From Candidatus Opimibacter iunctus (GTDB lineage: Bacteria; Bacteroidota; Bacteroidia; Chitinophagales; Saprospiraceae), in the NCBI GenBank assembly GCA_016716665.1, contig JADJVH010000009.1, positions 62,001-126,000 of the forward strand: a stretch of 64,000 nucleotides of DNA, read 5' to 3'. The translations under genes were made by a program, and so were the position numbers. The notes under the pieces are model-generated. The model did no database searches and was not told where the DNA came from. It worked only from the letters and a program-made list of their open reading frames with translations. This document shows, one piece after another, positions 1-9,146 of this stretch (position 1 is the first letter of the stretch; each line of letters starts with the position of its first letter).

Positions 1-1
1 A

Positions 2-1918
2 TCTTATTACTGCAATGCACCAAATTGGTTATATACATCAAATATTACTTTGTCTTCCGCAACTTTTGGATGGGAACCTGTCAGTGGAGCTGTAAGTTAT
101 TCTGTCCAATGGCGGCTTGCAAGTAGTGGGACATGGTATGACCTGGCCGGTGGCCCGTTCTACAATACGTGGGTCAATGTTCAAGGGTTCCAACCCAATA
201 CTACGTATGAGTGGCGGGTTCGCAGCAACTGTTCTAACTGGTCATACAGTGCCTGGTCTTACAGCTTAAGTTTCACAACCATTGGAGGAAGTAATTGCAG
301 TATCCCATATTGGCTGTCTACGTCCAATATTTCCCAATCTTCTGCGACCCTCAACTGGTCAGCAGTCTGGGGTGCATGGAGCTATGCTGTACAGATCAAG
401 ACATCAAACGGTACATGGGCCGATGTGCCAGGAAGTCCGTTTACCGGAACTTCAGCTAATGTCACAGGGCTGACCCCGGGTACTACATACCAGTGGCGCA
501 TACGCACCACTTGCGATGATGGAGGACAGAGTTACTGGTCTAATCCACTTACGTTTACGACCATGGGAATTTCATCCTGTGATGCACCTTCATGGTTATA
601 TACATTAGCGATCACACAGACGTCGGCTGACCTTGATTGGTCAGAGGTCTTTGGCGCGAACAGTTATGATATTCAATGGCGTACGGCCAATGGGGACTGG
701 ACAGATCTGGCAGGCGGTCCATGGACATCAACCTGGCACACCCTTACCGGCCTGACGCCTGGTACCTCTTATGAATGGCGGGTGAGGAGTAACTGTAATT
801 ATGGAGCATACAGCGGCTGGTCAAACAGCGCGAGCTTTACTACTGTGGGTATGTCATGTGGCACACCTGGTGGTACGGTGACGACAGAAATTACAGATAC
901 CGGAGCTACATTCATCTGGTCAGATGTAGCTGGCGCTGTCAACTACACTGTTCAAATACGAGTGCCAAACGGAACATGGTCTGAAGTGCCTGGAAGTCCT
1001 TATTCAGGAACAATGGCTACCGTCGATGGCTTGATCCCCGGGACAACCTATCAATGGCGCGTGAGGGCCAATTGTGATTTCGGATCATATAGCGGCTGGA
1101 CGAACATGTTGAACTTCACCACTTCTGGTTCACCTTCCAGCGGAAGTGAAGAATGCGACGCAGCAACATTACTGACAGTCAACAGCAATTGCGTTAATTC
1201 GGCTTCATCAAATATCGGTGCGACCGAAAGTACCACACCATTGCTTGGCTGGTGCCCTGTAGCTAATCACAGAGATGTCTGGTTTACATTCACGATGCCT
1301 GATGTAACTAATCCGGTCGTGACTATTCGTACGACAGCAGGTACATTGACGGATGCTGTAATGGAGGTATACCGGGGTGATGATTGCAATTCACTGGCGT
1401 ATATTTTCTGCGAGGATGATAATGACCAGGGCAATGGTTCGCATATGCCTGTCATCTCGATTTCAGGTGTTCCAAACGAAACCATATGGGTTCGCGTCTG
1501 GGGCTATGCTGGTACGACAGGTACATTCAGCATATGTGTCTTTGATTATCAATCCACTAACCTTGCAGTGCCTGATGATGCTTCACCAACAGTGATAGAT
1601 GGCGAAATTCTGGATCCATCTGTTAAAGGAAATACCTTCAGTAAAGACCGAATCGTTTCCTCAACGCTTCATATAGCCCCCAATCCGGCTAATGATCTGT
1701 TACAGGTGACTTACGACCAGACTGCTACAACGATGGTGTCACGTATGGTGCTGATGGATATGTCCGGCAAGATGGTATTCAGGAAGGATTATACATCAAA
1801 TGACAATCCTGTTTTCCATGACCAGGTGGATGTATCTGCTCTGGCTCCTGGTATCTACATGATACAAGTGGTGACCGCTTCAGGTATTATTTCAGAGAAA
1901 GTATCGGTGGTGGATTAA
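2..1918 (+). CDS. Secreted FN3-repeat protein with T9SS sorting domain, 5' end outside window
   Basis: The frame is open from base 2, so the first internal start is not the real one and the gene begins before the window. The protein holds four or more fibronectin type III-like repeats of about 90 residues. Each starts near C-x-x-P-x-W, has W-S/D-x-V in the first strand and a G-T-T-Y-x-W-R-V/I-R motif, and ends with F-T-T. A cysteine-bearing beta-sandwich follows (about residues 375-520, similar to domains preceding T9SS signals in surface proteins). The end is a type A T9SS sorting domain (APNPANDLL ... LAPGIYMIQV ... EKVSVVD). It is expected to be exported by T9SS and anchored on the surface, probably for adhesion. 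The ligand cannot be told. Confidence 0.85.
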   Translation, partial: SYYCNAPNWLYTSNITLSSATFGWEPVSGAVSYSVQWRLASSGTWYDLAGGPFYNTWVNVQGFQPNTTYEWRVRSNCSNWSYSAWSYSLSFTTIGGSNCSIPYWLSTSNISQSSATLNWSAVWGAWSYAVQIKTSNGTWADVPGSPFTGTSANVTGLTPGTTYQWRIRTTCDDGGQSYWSNPLTFTTMGISSCDAPSWLYTLAITQTSADLDWSEVFGANSYDIQWRTANGDWTDLAGGPWTSTWHTLTGLTPGTSYEWRVRSNCNYGAYSGWSNSASFTTVGMSCGTPGGTVTTEITDTGATFIWSDVAGAVNYTVQIRVPNGTWSEVPGSPYSGTMATVDGLIPGTTYQWRVRANCDFGSYSGWTNMLNFTTSGSPSSGSEECDAATLLTVNSNCVNSASSNIGATESTTPLLGWCPVANHRDVWFTFTMPDVTNPVVTIRTTAGTLTDAVMEVYRGDDCNSLAYIFCEDDNDQGNGSHMPVISISGVPNETIWVRVWGYAGTTGTFSICVFDYQSTNLAVPDDASPTVIDGEILDPSVKGNTFSKDRIVSSTLHIAPNPANDLLQVTYDQTATTMVSRMVLMDMSGKMVFRKDYTSNDNPVFHDQVDVSALAPGIYMIQVVTASGIISEKVSVVD

Positions 1919-1936
1919 CAATCCTGGCTGATATAA

Positions 1937-1977
1937 AAAAAAAGAAGAGACGCGATTTATCGCGTCTTTTCTTTTTT
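1937..1977. terminator. Hairpin with A-tract and T-tract, likely bidirectional terminator
   Basis: The arms AGACGCGAT and ATCGCGTCT pair around a 2-base loop, with a run of A before and T after, directly behind the FN3 gene's stop. The core is the same as in the large palindromes at 62947-63004 and 63660-63715. Confidence 0.75.
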
Positions 1978-2048
1978 ACAGCATTTGCATTTGGTTATGC
2001 AATTCCTCCCTGCCCTGCATCTTCCAGATATACCAAAGACGCAGCGAT

Positions 2049-2576
2049 ATGGAAATCATAACACGTAATGGAAAAAGAGCTTCTACTACAGTTGACCTCA
2101 CAGCGATGGTGGATCTGGGTTTTCTGCTGATCACATTTTTCATGCTGGCATCGACGCTGGCCAGGCCGTTTACGATGCAGATTATGAAACCTGCTCCTGA
2201 TGGCGATCCATCGCTCTACCCTGAATCCAAGACCGCCACGCTGCTCATTGGGACACGAGATAAGGTTTATACTTATTCCATGCCTGATGTCATGACATCC
2301 ATGGCAGATTTTAAAATCGATAGTGTGGATTACACGTCCCACGGGCTTAGGAGATACATCCAGCGCAGACAGGACGAAGTCAAGGCAAGATGGGGTGACA
2401 AGGACATGCTGCTGGTTCTCATCAAGCCACTCCCGGGCGCTAATTATAAACATATGGTAGATGTGCTGGATGAAATGATGATCAGCCAGGTCAAGCGATA
2501 CGCGATTGTGAAACCGGATACTCCGGTTGATTCGATGGTCGTCTCCCTCGTAGGGGATTTTTTGATAGGTAATTGA
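2049..2576 (+). CDS. ExbD/TolR-like biopolymer transport protein
   Basis: A 175-residue protein with a short cytoplasmic N-terminus, one transmembrane helix at about residues 20-38 and a periplasmic domain. The helix contains VDLGFLLITFFM, the ExbD signature in which the aspartate (D22) takes part in proton coupling. ExbD works with ExbB to pass the proton gradient to TonB-dependent transporters. No exbB or tonB lies next to it here, so the partner must be elsewhere. The gene stands alone between two secreted-protein genes. The family call is firm; the transported substrate is unknown. Confidence 0.85.
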   Translation: MEIITRNGKRASTTVDLTAMVDLGFLLITFFMLASTLARPFTMQIMKPAPDGDPSLYPESKTATLLIGTRDKVYTYSMPDVMTSMADFKIDSVDYTSHGLRRYIQRRQDEVKARWGDKDMLLVLIKPLPGANYKHMVDVLDEMMISQVKRYAIVKPDTPVDSMVVSLVGDFLIGN

Positions 2577-2654
2577 GTTTTGTCGGTTTTTCAGAACCTT
2601 TTACCCTCATATTCCTTATACTTGAAGTCCATTTCAACGAACACACATTTGCAT

Positions 2655-3674
2655 ATGAACCAATTAAACCGTCTTTTCAAAACCCTTGGATTTGGCCTGA
2701 TCTTATTACTGAATGTTTCAGTAGCCTCCGCCCAGGAACTGCCTACCCGCTACGCAACACTGGAGCTTTTCACCAACACCCCATGTCCGATTTGCGGTTC
2801 GCAGAATCCAGGACTGTTCAACAGGCTGAACAATTATGGAGGACAGTACCACCTGATCAGCTTCTACCCAGGGAAGCCATACAGCAGTTGTATCTATTAC
2901 CAGGCCAACGTAGGGGAAAATACTACCCACTACCAATACTATGCAGGCGAAATTTTTGGCTCCCCCACAGTCGCCCTCAATGGCATTGACTTCAAATCAT
3001 CTTCAGGGGTGACCAATGCAGTCCTTGATAACCTGACAGGTGGCACATCCTGGTTGCATGTAGGGGTAGAGGAAACCACTGGTACAAGCCGTACGGTAAC
3101 CATCAATCTTGAGGATGTAGCAGGAGGCTCACTGGCTACAGGCCGACTCTTTGCCGTCATTGTCGAAAAGGAGATTCAATACAATGCCCCTAATGGAGAG
3201 ACCATACATCACAATGTATTCCGCAGGTTTTTGTCCGCTGCTACAGGCGAAGAAGTTGATTTGTCCGGCGGCAGCGCTACACGCACATATCAATATGATG
3301 TCGATGGCTCCTGGAATGCTGCCGAAACCTATATCATTGCCTGGCTTGCTGATCCGGCTACAAAGGAAATCTACAATAGCGGTACACGCTTCGATCCTGA
3401 TTTTACCTCTTCTGTTTCACCCGTTCTTTCTGCTTTACCCATACCGCTGTTTCCAAACCCGGCAAGCACAGAAGTGAACCTGAGTATCCCGGGCGGAGTG
3501 AATACTGCGCTTATCCAGATATACAACCAGCAAGGTGGATTGGTGCGCTCGGTCAATACCATTGAAGGACCTCATGTGAAGGTTAGTACAGAGGATATGT
3601 CTTCCGGACATTATTTCATCAGGCTTGCTACAGGTGGGCAGATGTATAGTGGTTCCTTTGAAGTGGTGAGGTAG
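2655..3674 (+). CDS. Omp28-like thioredoxin-fold secreted protein with T9SS signal
   Basis: The likely start is the ATG at 2655, because the product then opens with a signal peptide (MNQLNRLFKTLGFGLILLLN, cleaved near SVASAQ). The longer frame from 2580 adds a tail with no signal character. The mature part starts with LELFTNTPCPICG, a thioredoxin-fold CxxC in the arrangement of Omp28-related outer-membrane proteins, followed by a beta-rich domain. A T9SS type A domain ends the protein (PLFPNPASTEVNL ... MSSGHYFIRLATG). The role is unknown; CPIC could be redox-active. Confidence 0.75.
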   Translation: MNQLNRLFKTLGFGLILLLNVSVASAQELPTRYATLELFTNTPCPICGSQNPGLFNRLNNYGGQYHLISFYPGKPYSSCIYYQANVGENTTHYQYYAGEIFGSPTVALNGIDFKSSSGVTNAVLDNLTGGTSWLHVGVEETTGTSRTVTINLEDVAGGSLATGRLFAVIVEKEIQYNAPNGETIHHNVFRRFLSAATGEEVDLSGGSATRTYQYDVDGSWNAAETYIIAWLADPATKEIYNSGTRFDPDFTSSVSPVLSALPIPLFPNPASTEVNLSIPGGVNTALIQIYNQQGGLVRSVNTIEGPHVKVSTEDMSSGHYFIRLATGGQMYSGSFEVVR

Positions 3675-3821
3675 GTTCATAACCATTACGGAAAAAATAT
3701 CCGGAATATGCCTCATTTAAGGGCATTATACGAGGGAAAAGGATGTCATAGTCTATGACAACGAGTGGATATGAGATATTTAAAGTCCTGTTAACATCGC
3801 ATATCTAAATAAAGAAAGGAT

Positions 3822-3829
3822 TAGTTTTG
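3822..3829 (+). promoter_or_regulatory. Bacteroidota-type -7 element
   Basis: TAGTTTTG matches TAnnTTTG and lies 24 bases before the start of the thioredoxin-like lipoprotein gene. No clear TTTG is seen at the -33 spacing. Confidence 0.4.
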
Positions 3830-3852
3830 CACCCTGACGCTATTCAATTCTA

Positions 3853-4401
3853 ATGCAATTAAGCAGCATGACAAAAGTATATTTCTTCCTACTGATCTCA
3901 TTTACAGCACTTCAGGCCTGCTCGCAGTCGCCTTCGACCACCCCTGCCAAGCCTGCTGCTGTAGCCGAAGCACCTAAGCCTCCGGCCTACGCCTCCACCA
4001 AGGAAGGGTGGCTCGTGGATCTGGATGAAGCCTATACCGTCTCCCAGAAGGAAGGAAAGCCTATCCTGGCCAACTTTACCGGAAGCGATTGGTGTGGCTG
4101 GTGCAAGAAACTGGATGCAGATGTTTTTTCAAAACCCGAATTCCAGGAATGGGCAAAGAAGAATGTAGTGCTGCTCGAAGTGGATTTTCCAAGGAGGTTC
4201 CAGATACCACAGAAAAACCAACAACAAAATGGTGCCCTCCAGCAAGCCCTTGGAATCACGGGATACCCAACCATCTGGCTCTTGAATATCACCAAAGAGG
4301 CGAGTACAGGGAAGTATAATCTCAACCCATTAGGTAAGACAGGCTATACTCCAACTTCGGCAGAATTTATCGCAACCGTAGACAAGTTTATACATCCTTA
4401 A
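3853..4401 (+). CDS. Thioredoxin-family lipoprotein (CGWC)
   Basis: The protein has 182 residues. A lipoprotein signal ends in the lipobox LQAC (Cys23), followed by a Pro/Ala-rich linker. The thioredoxin-fold domain carries W-C-G-W-C (Cys81, Cys84) and the cis-proline segment GYPTIW, as in DUF255/thioredoxin_7-type periplasmic disulfide reductases. It should be membrane-anchored and act on disulfides in the periplasm. A paralogue with CGLC is encoded at 23928-24440, with the same spacing and the same C-terminal LGxTGYxPS/TxxxF motif. A start at the second ATG (3868) is possible. Confidence 0.8.
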   Translation: MQLSSMTKVYFFLLISFTALQACSQSPSTTPAKPAAVAEAPKPPAYASTKEGWLVDLDEAYTVSQKEGKPILANFTGSDWCGWCKKLDADVFSKPEFQEWAKKNVVLLEVDFPRRFQIPQKNQQQNGALQQALGITGYPTIWLLNITKEASTGKYNLNPLGKTGYTPTSAEFIATVDKFIHP

Positions 4402-4435
4402 GCTAAGGGGGGCCCACTGATTTTTCCAATATTGC

Positions 4436-7400
4436 TTACCTCAACAAGGTGATATCTCCGGTCATCATCCGCGGGATTCCATCCTTGTAAGCATATATCA
4501 GCACATAGGCATATACACCTGATTGCGCTGGCCTGGATCTCGAAGTTCCATCCCATCCTGCAATAGCATCCTGGCTTTCGAATACCTGATCTCCAAAGCG
4601 GTCAAAGATTTTCAAGCGGCAATAGGTCATTTCACACGTGGCTACAGGCAAAGCTTCATCATTGACCAAATCTCCATTTGGAGAAAATACATTTGGAAAG
4701 TACAATCGGCACTGGCACTGGTCAACCGCCACTGTAATGGTATCGGCTGCTGTACTGCAGGCGTCTTTTACTTGCAGCCAGTAATCACCAGCACTTTGCA
4801 CTACATATGTGCCCTCAGTAGATTGATCCTGCCACAAGTACTCCAGGGGACTATTCAGCCCAGGATCCAGCACCAACAGATCACCATCACAGATCGTTCG
4901 ATCTGGCCCAAGGTCAAAAGTAACCGGAAGAGAATAGTCTATGGTCACTGTATCGTTCATTATACAACCTTGCAGATTGACTACGACAGCATAAGTGCCA
5001 GCCTCACTTACCTGGAGGATAGGATCAGTGGATTGGTCCTGCCATACATACGTAGCATCTTGAAAGTAGCATCCAGGAACAATGATTCTCCTGCACATAT
5101 TGTAGTATCCTCACCAAGCAGGTCTTCTGGCAGTGTTATATACGTTGCCACCAGGGTGTCTGCAGCTTTGCAACCCATTACATCAACGTCCACCCAATAC
5201 GTGCCAGGCTGGGAGATCACATAGGCAGAATGCATGGTGAGGTCATTCCAGACAAGTGTGGCACCCGGAATGGTCACCTCAAGGGTTAAGGTCACGCCTG
5301 GGCAAAGTGTTGTGTCCGGGCCCAGATCAATCACCACCGGAGCAGCAAATTCTATCAGTATCGAATCAATGGCGACACATGCACCTACATTTACCTGCAC
5401 CCAATAGAGTCCTGGATGATTCACCGAAATAGTTGGATCAGTGCTGTTATCCTGCCAGAGATATTGTGCCCCAGGTGCGTGTGGATCGAGCACCAGCAAT
5501 TGATCAGCACACAGTATAGTGTCTTGGCCAAGATTGATGGAGGTGATGCTCAGATAGGCTATCTGGATCGTGTCTCTGTTTTGACACATGCCATCATCAA
5601 TGTCAACGAAATACAATCCCGGACTGGTCACCAGGTAATCAGGTTGTGAACTTAGATCATGCCATGTATACGACAGGCCAGGCGAAAACGCATTGAGCAA
5701 CAAGGTCTGTCCTTCACAAAGTGTCGTATCCCTCCCCAGGTCGATAACAGGTAGATCATGAAAGGCTACTTGTATAGTATCAGCAGCTTCACAAGCACCT
5801 GCACTAACAGTTACGGCGTATGTTCCCGGCAATGCAACAACATAGTTTGGCCCGTTTGTATTATCCTGCCACTGATAGGAGCCCCATTGTGTCCCGGGAT
5901 CAAGAAGCAAGGTCGCTCCAGCGCATAGCACGGTGTCCGCTCCCAGGTATGGGATGGTGAGTAGCGCGAAGTCAACATCAATAGTATCCGATACCTGGCA
6001 ATTGCCTATGCTGACATTAACCCAATACGTACCTTCCAGTGTGATCGTATTGGATGACGAGGTGGTATTGTCCTGCCATAGATATGAAGCTCCCGGTAGG
6101 GTTGCATCCAATGTTAAAGATTGCCCACTGCACAATAGTGTATCCATCCCAAGGTCAAGTGAAAGAAGGGACAGATAATCCACCTCGATCGTATCCGCTG
6201 TAGTGCAATTGCCTTCATGGGCAATAACCCAATAGTCCCCGGGCTTGGAAACCGTGTACGTTGATGTCGTAGAATGATCCTGCCATTCAAGCGAAGTATG
6301 ATTGTTGCCTGCATCCAATGTCAGGGTTGATCCCGAACACAAGGTTGTATCCGCACCGAGATAGATAGGCGCTATGGGATTGAAATTTATCGTGATAGTA
6401 TCATTGGCAGTACAATTACCCAGCGTCACTGTGACTCGATATTGGCCAGGCTGGGTGACAGCATACGTTGAGGCTGTCGAATTGTCCTGCCAGATATAGC
6501 TTGCTCCTGCAGAAAATGCATCAAGGAGGATTGGTGTTGCAGTGCACAGTGTAGTATCCTCACCCAGGTCAACATGAGGCAGGTTGTTATACATGATCAC
6601 AATGGTGTCGGATACTGAGCAACCATTTATATATGCGTCGACCCAATATTTGCCTGATGCGGATACAAGCAATGTATCGGCTGTGGATTGATCCTGCCAC
6701 TGATAACTTGCACCGGAGGCATTGGCATGAAGAGTTATGAATTCATTCTCACATAATATTGTATCACGTCCCAGATCAATTGCTGGCAATGATGTAAAGC
6801 TCACGACTATTGTATCATGAGCGGTGCAGGCATCTACCTGAACTTCCACAAAGTAGATGCTAGGTGCAGTGACATTATAAGTGGATGATGTAGACTGGTC
6901 CTGCCACGAGTAGGAGGCATTTGAGGTTGCCGCGTTGAGTACCAGGAATGCACCATTGCACAAGGAAGTATCATTGCCCAGGTCAATATTGAATGCCGGG
7001 ACATAGGCCACCTCGATTTCACCACTGGCCGAACAATCCCCGGTGGTCACGGTGACTGCATAGATTCCTGAATCGACTACATTGTATCCTGAAGCGGTAG
7101 TGTTGTCCTGCCATACATAGGTGGCACCAGGGGTAAACACGTCAAGGAATATTATTTCACCAGCACAAAGGGTGACATCGGGTCCCAGATCCACTGGTTC
7201 GGGATAGATGTAACTGATCAGTATTTCATCTTCATTTGTACAGCCCGCTACTTCTACCACGACGCTGTATGTCCCTGGTTCCGTGACCAGGTAATCAGGC
7301 GCTGAGGATTGATCCTGCCATTCGTATGACGCACCTGGAGTGGTGGCATCAAGGAGCAGCGTTTCACCTTCACACAACACCACATCAGGGCCGAGATCAA

Positions 7401-8364
7401 CCGACGGCGGATCAGTAAAAGCTACTTCAATTTCATCGGTGTACATGCAATCGGCTATGGTCACTGTCACGGAGTATGTTCCGGGCTGATTGACGATATA
7501 GGTAGGCGATGATGCATTGTCCTGCCATTCGTACATCGCATCAGCTGTGGTCACATCAAGTTCCAGAGATTGTCCTGTACACAGGAGAGTATCATTGCCC
7601 AGATCTGGTGGTCCGGCACGTTCGGTCACATTGAGTGTATCGACGATACTGCAATCATAGATGGTCACTTCAACATAGTACCGTCCAGCCCCCGATGCAG
7701 TATAGATAGGATCAGTAGAGCCGTCCTGCCAGAGGTAGGTTGCATTGGGCATTGTAGCATCTATGGTGACCGTTTCGCCTGGACAGATAGTTGTATCCTG
7801 CCCCAGGTCAAGTAATCCACAAGGAGGCACGATGATATAAGCTCCGGAAAAATCAGCTTGCCCGGAAGTGGGTAGAAAGGTGATCTCTATGCCGGTGACT
7901 ACTGCTTCAGGCCCTATTCCAAACAAGCTGAAATCCAATGACAGGAGCAGTCTTGGTGAAGCTGCATTGCCCGGTATGCATCCCGGAAACATATGTGTCC
8001 AGTTGATAAATGGAAGATCTGTCCACATGGATTGTGTCACCACAAAACTTGACGAAAAATTTCCTCCTTCCAGGATAAGCCGCACGCTGTAGTTGTCATG
8101 ATGGAAACTGGATTCAAGTAAAAGATCATCGCCTGGCAGATCGCTCCAGGAGTATTCAAAGTATCCCGTCATCACCGACCAATCCAGCATATTGACCCAG
8201 GTCGAATCATCCGGCAATCCTGTTACATAATTGGAAGGACATCCGTTTGGGTGAGTAGCTGTCACCAGGTGGTCATAAAGCGTATAACCGTTGAAAGGGT
8301 ATGGTTGTGCCACGGCAATTCCGGAGATGAAAAGGAAAATGCAGAAGAGCCACGGCTTCATCAT
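4436..8364 (-). CDS. Giant secreted Ig-like repeat protein with CHU_C/T9SS type B domain, frameshifted
   Basis: The gene is read from 8364 down. It has a signal peptide (MMKPWLFCIFLFISGIAVAQ), a unique N-terminal domain of about 170 residues and 15 tandem repeats of about 75-80 residues. Each repeat reads roughly DLGxDTxLCxGxxLxLD, then Y-x-W-Q-D-x-S/T, then G-x-Y-x-V-x-V, then C...DTI. The end is FPNVFSPNGD ... FDRFGDQVFES ... GVYAYVL, the gliding-motility-associated C-terminal domain used as a T9SS type B signal. The frame breaks near 5063: the upstream frame ends at 5008 and the downstream frame carries the last repeat and the sorting domain. One extra base at TTTC-AAG restores FLDATFQDATYVWQD, so a sequencing indel is likely. 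The role is probably surface adhesion. Confidence 0.8.
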
Positions 8365-8435
8365 CGATGGTGTGAACAGGTTTACGAGGATGTAAAATAC
8401 GTAGCAAAACGGGAAGAAGGAGGAGGCCTGCTATC

Positions 8436-9129
8436 TTATTTGATCTCTCCTTTCAGATATTTAGCTATCGCCTCTGCCTTGTTGTTGACATGAAGGACCT
8501 TGTACATCGATTTGACATGCGTGCGAACCGTCTCTACCGAAATGAAAAGGGACTGGGCGATAGCGCTATAACTTTTTCCATCCACCAGTTTTTCAAGTAT
8601 TTCTTTTTGCCTGTCCGTCAGGATGGTGGCTTTGCTGACACGCCCGCCCATCAGGTGGGTTACGATTTCGGGCGATAGATGGGGACATATAGGATCCGCC
8701 TTTGACGACAATACGGATGGCTTCGACGATTTCTTCAAGGCTTGCTTTTTTGGAGAGGTAGGAGCATGCCCCTGAGCAAAGGGCCCGCAGGATGACATCT
8801 TCCTCTTCATACGATGTCAGCATGATGATATCTACCTCAGGCATTTTTTCCAGGATGATCGGTATACCATCCAATCCGCTGAGGCCAGGCAAGCCGATAT
8901 CCAGGAGGATGATATCTGTGGTAAACCGATGATCCTTCTGCAGGAGGTGCAGGAAGGATTCGATCGAGCCGACTGTTTCCACCACCTCAAACTCCTCATG
9001 GAAACGGATGAAGCGCGACACATTGTCACGGATGACCTGGTTGTCTTCGATGATGGTAATCCTTGTCTTTTCTGCCCCTGTATCCCCAGAAGGAGACTTT
9101 TTGTTTTCCGGTGTCAATGTCGTCTGCAT
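8436..9129 (-). CDS. NarL/LuxR-family response regulator, frameshifted
   Basis: The N-terminal frame (9129 to 8593) is a receiver domain: IIEDNQ at the phosphorylation pocket, DIILLDIGLPGLSG with the acceptor aspartate, MLTSY, and SYLSKKA with the conserved lysine. The C-terminal frame (ending at 8436) is a LuxR helix-turn-helix: LTDRQKEILEKLVDGKSYSAIAQSLFISVETVRTHVKSMYKVL. They join near 8668-8673 (SPSIAR / EIVTHLMGG), where one surplus or two missing bases separate the frames. A plausible partner is the HisKA_3 kinase at 11555-14653, the type that normally signals to NarL-family regulators, although a surface-protein gene lies between them. Confidence 0.8.
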
Positions 9130-9146
9130 TGTTTGTGGTAATGTAC

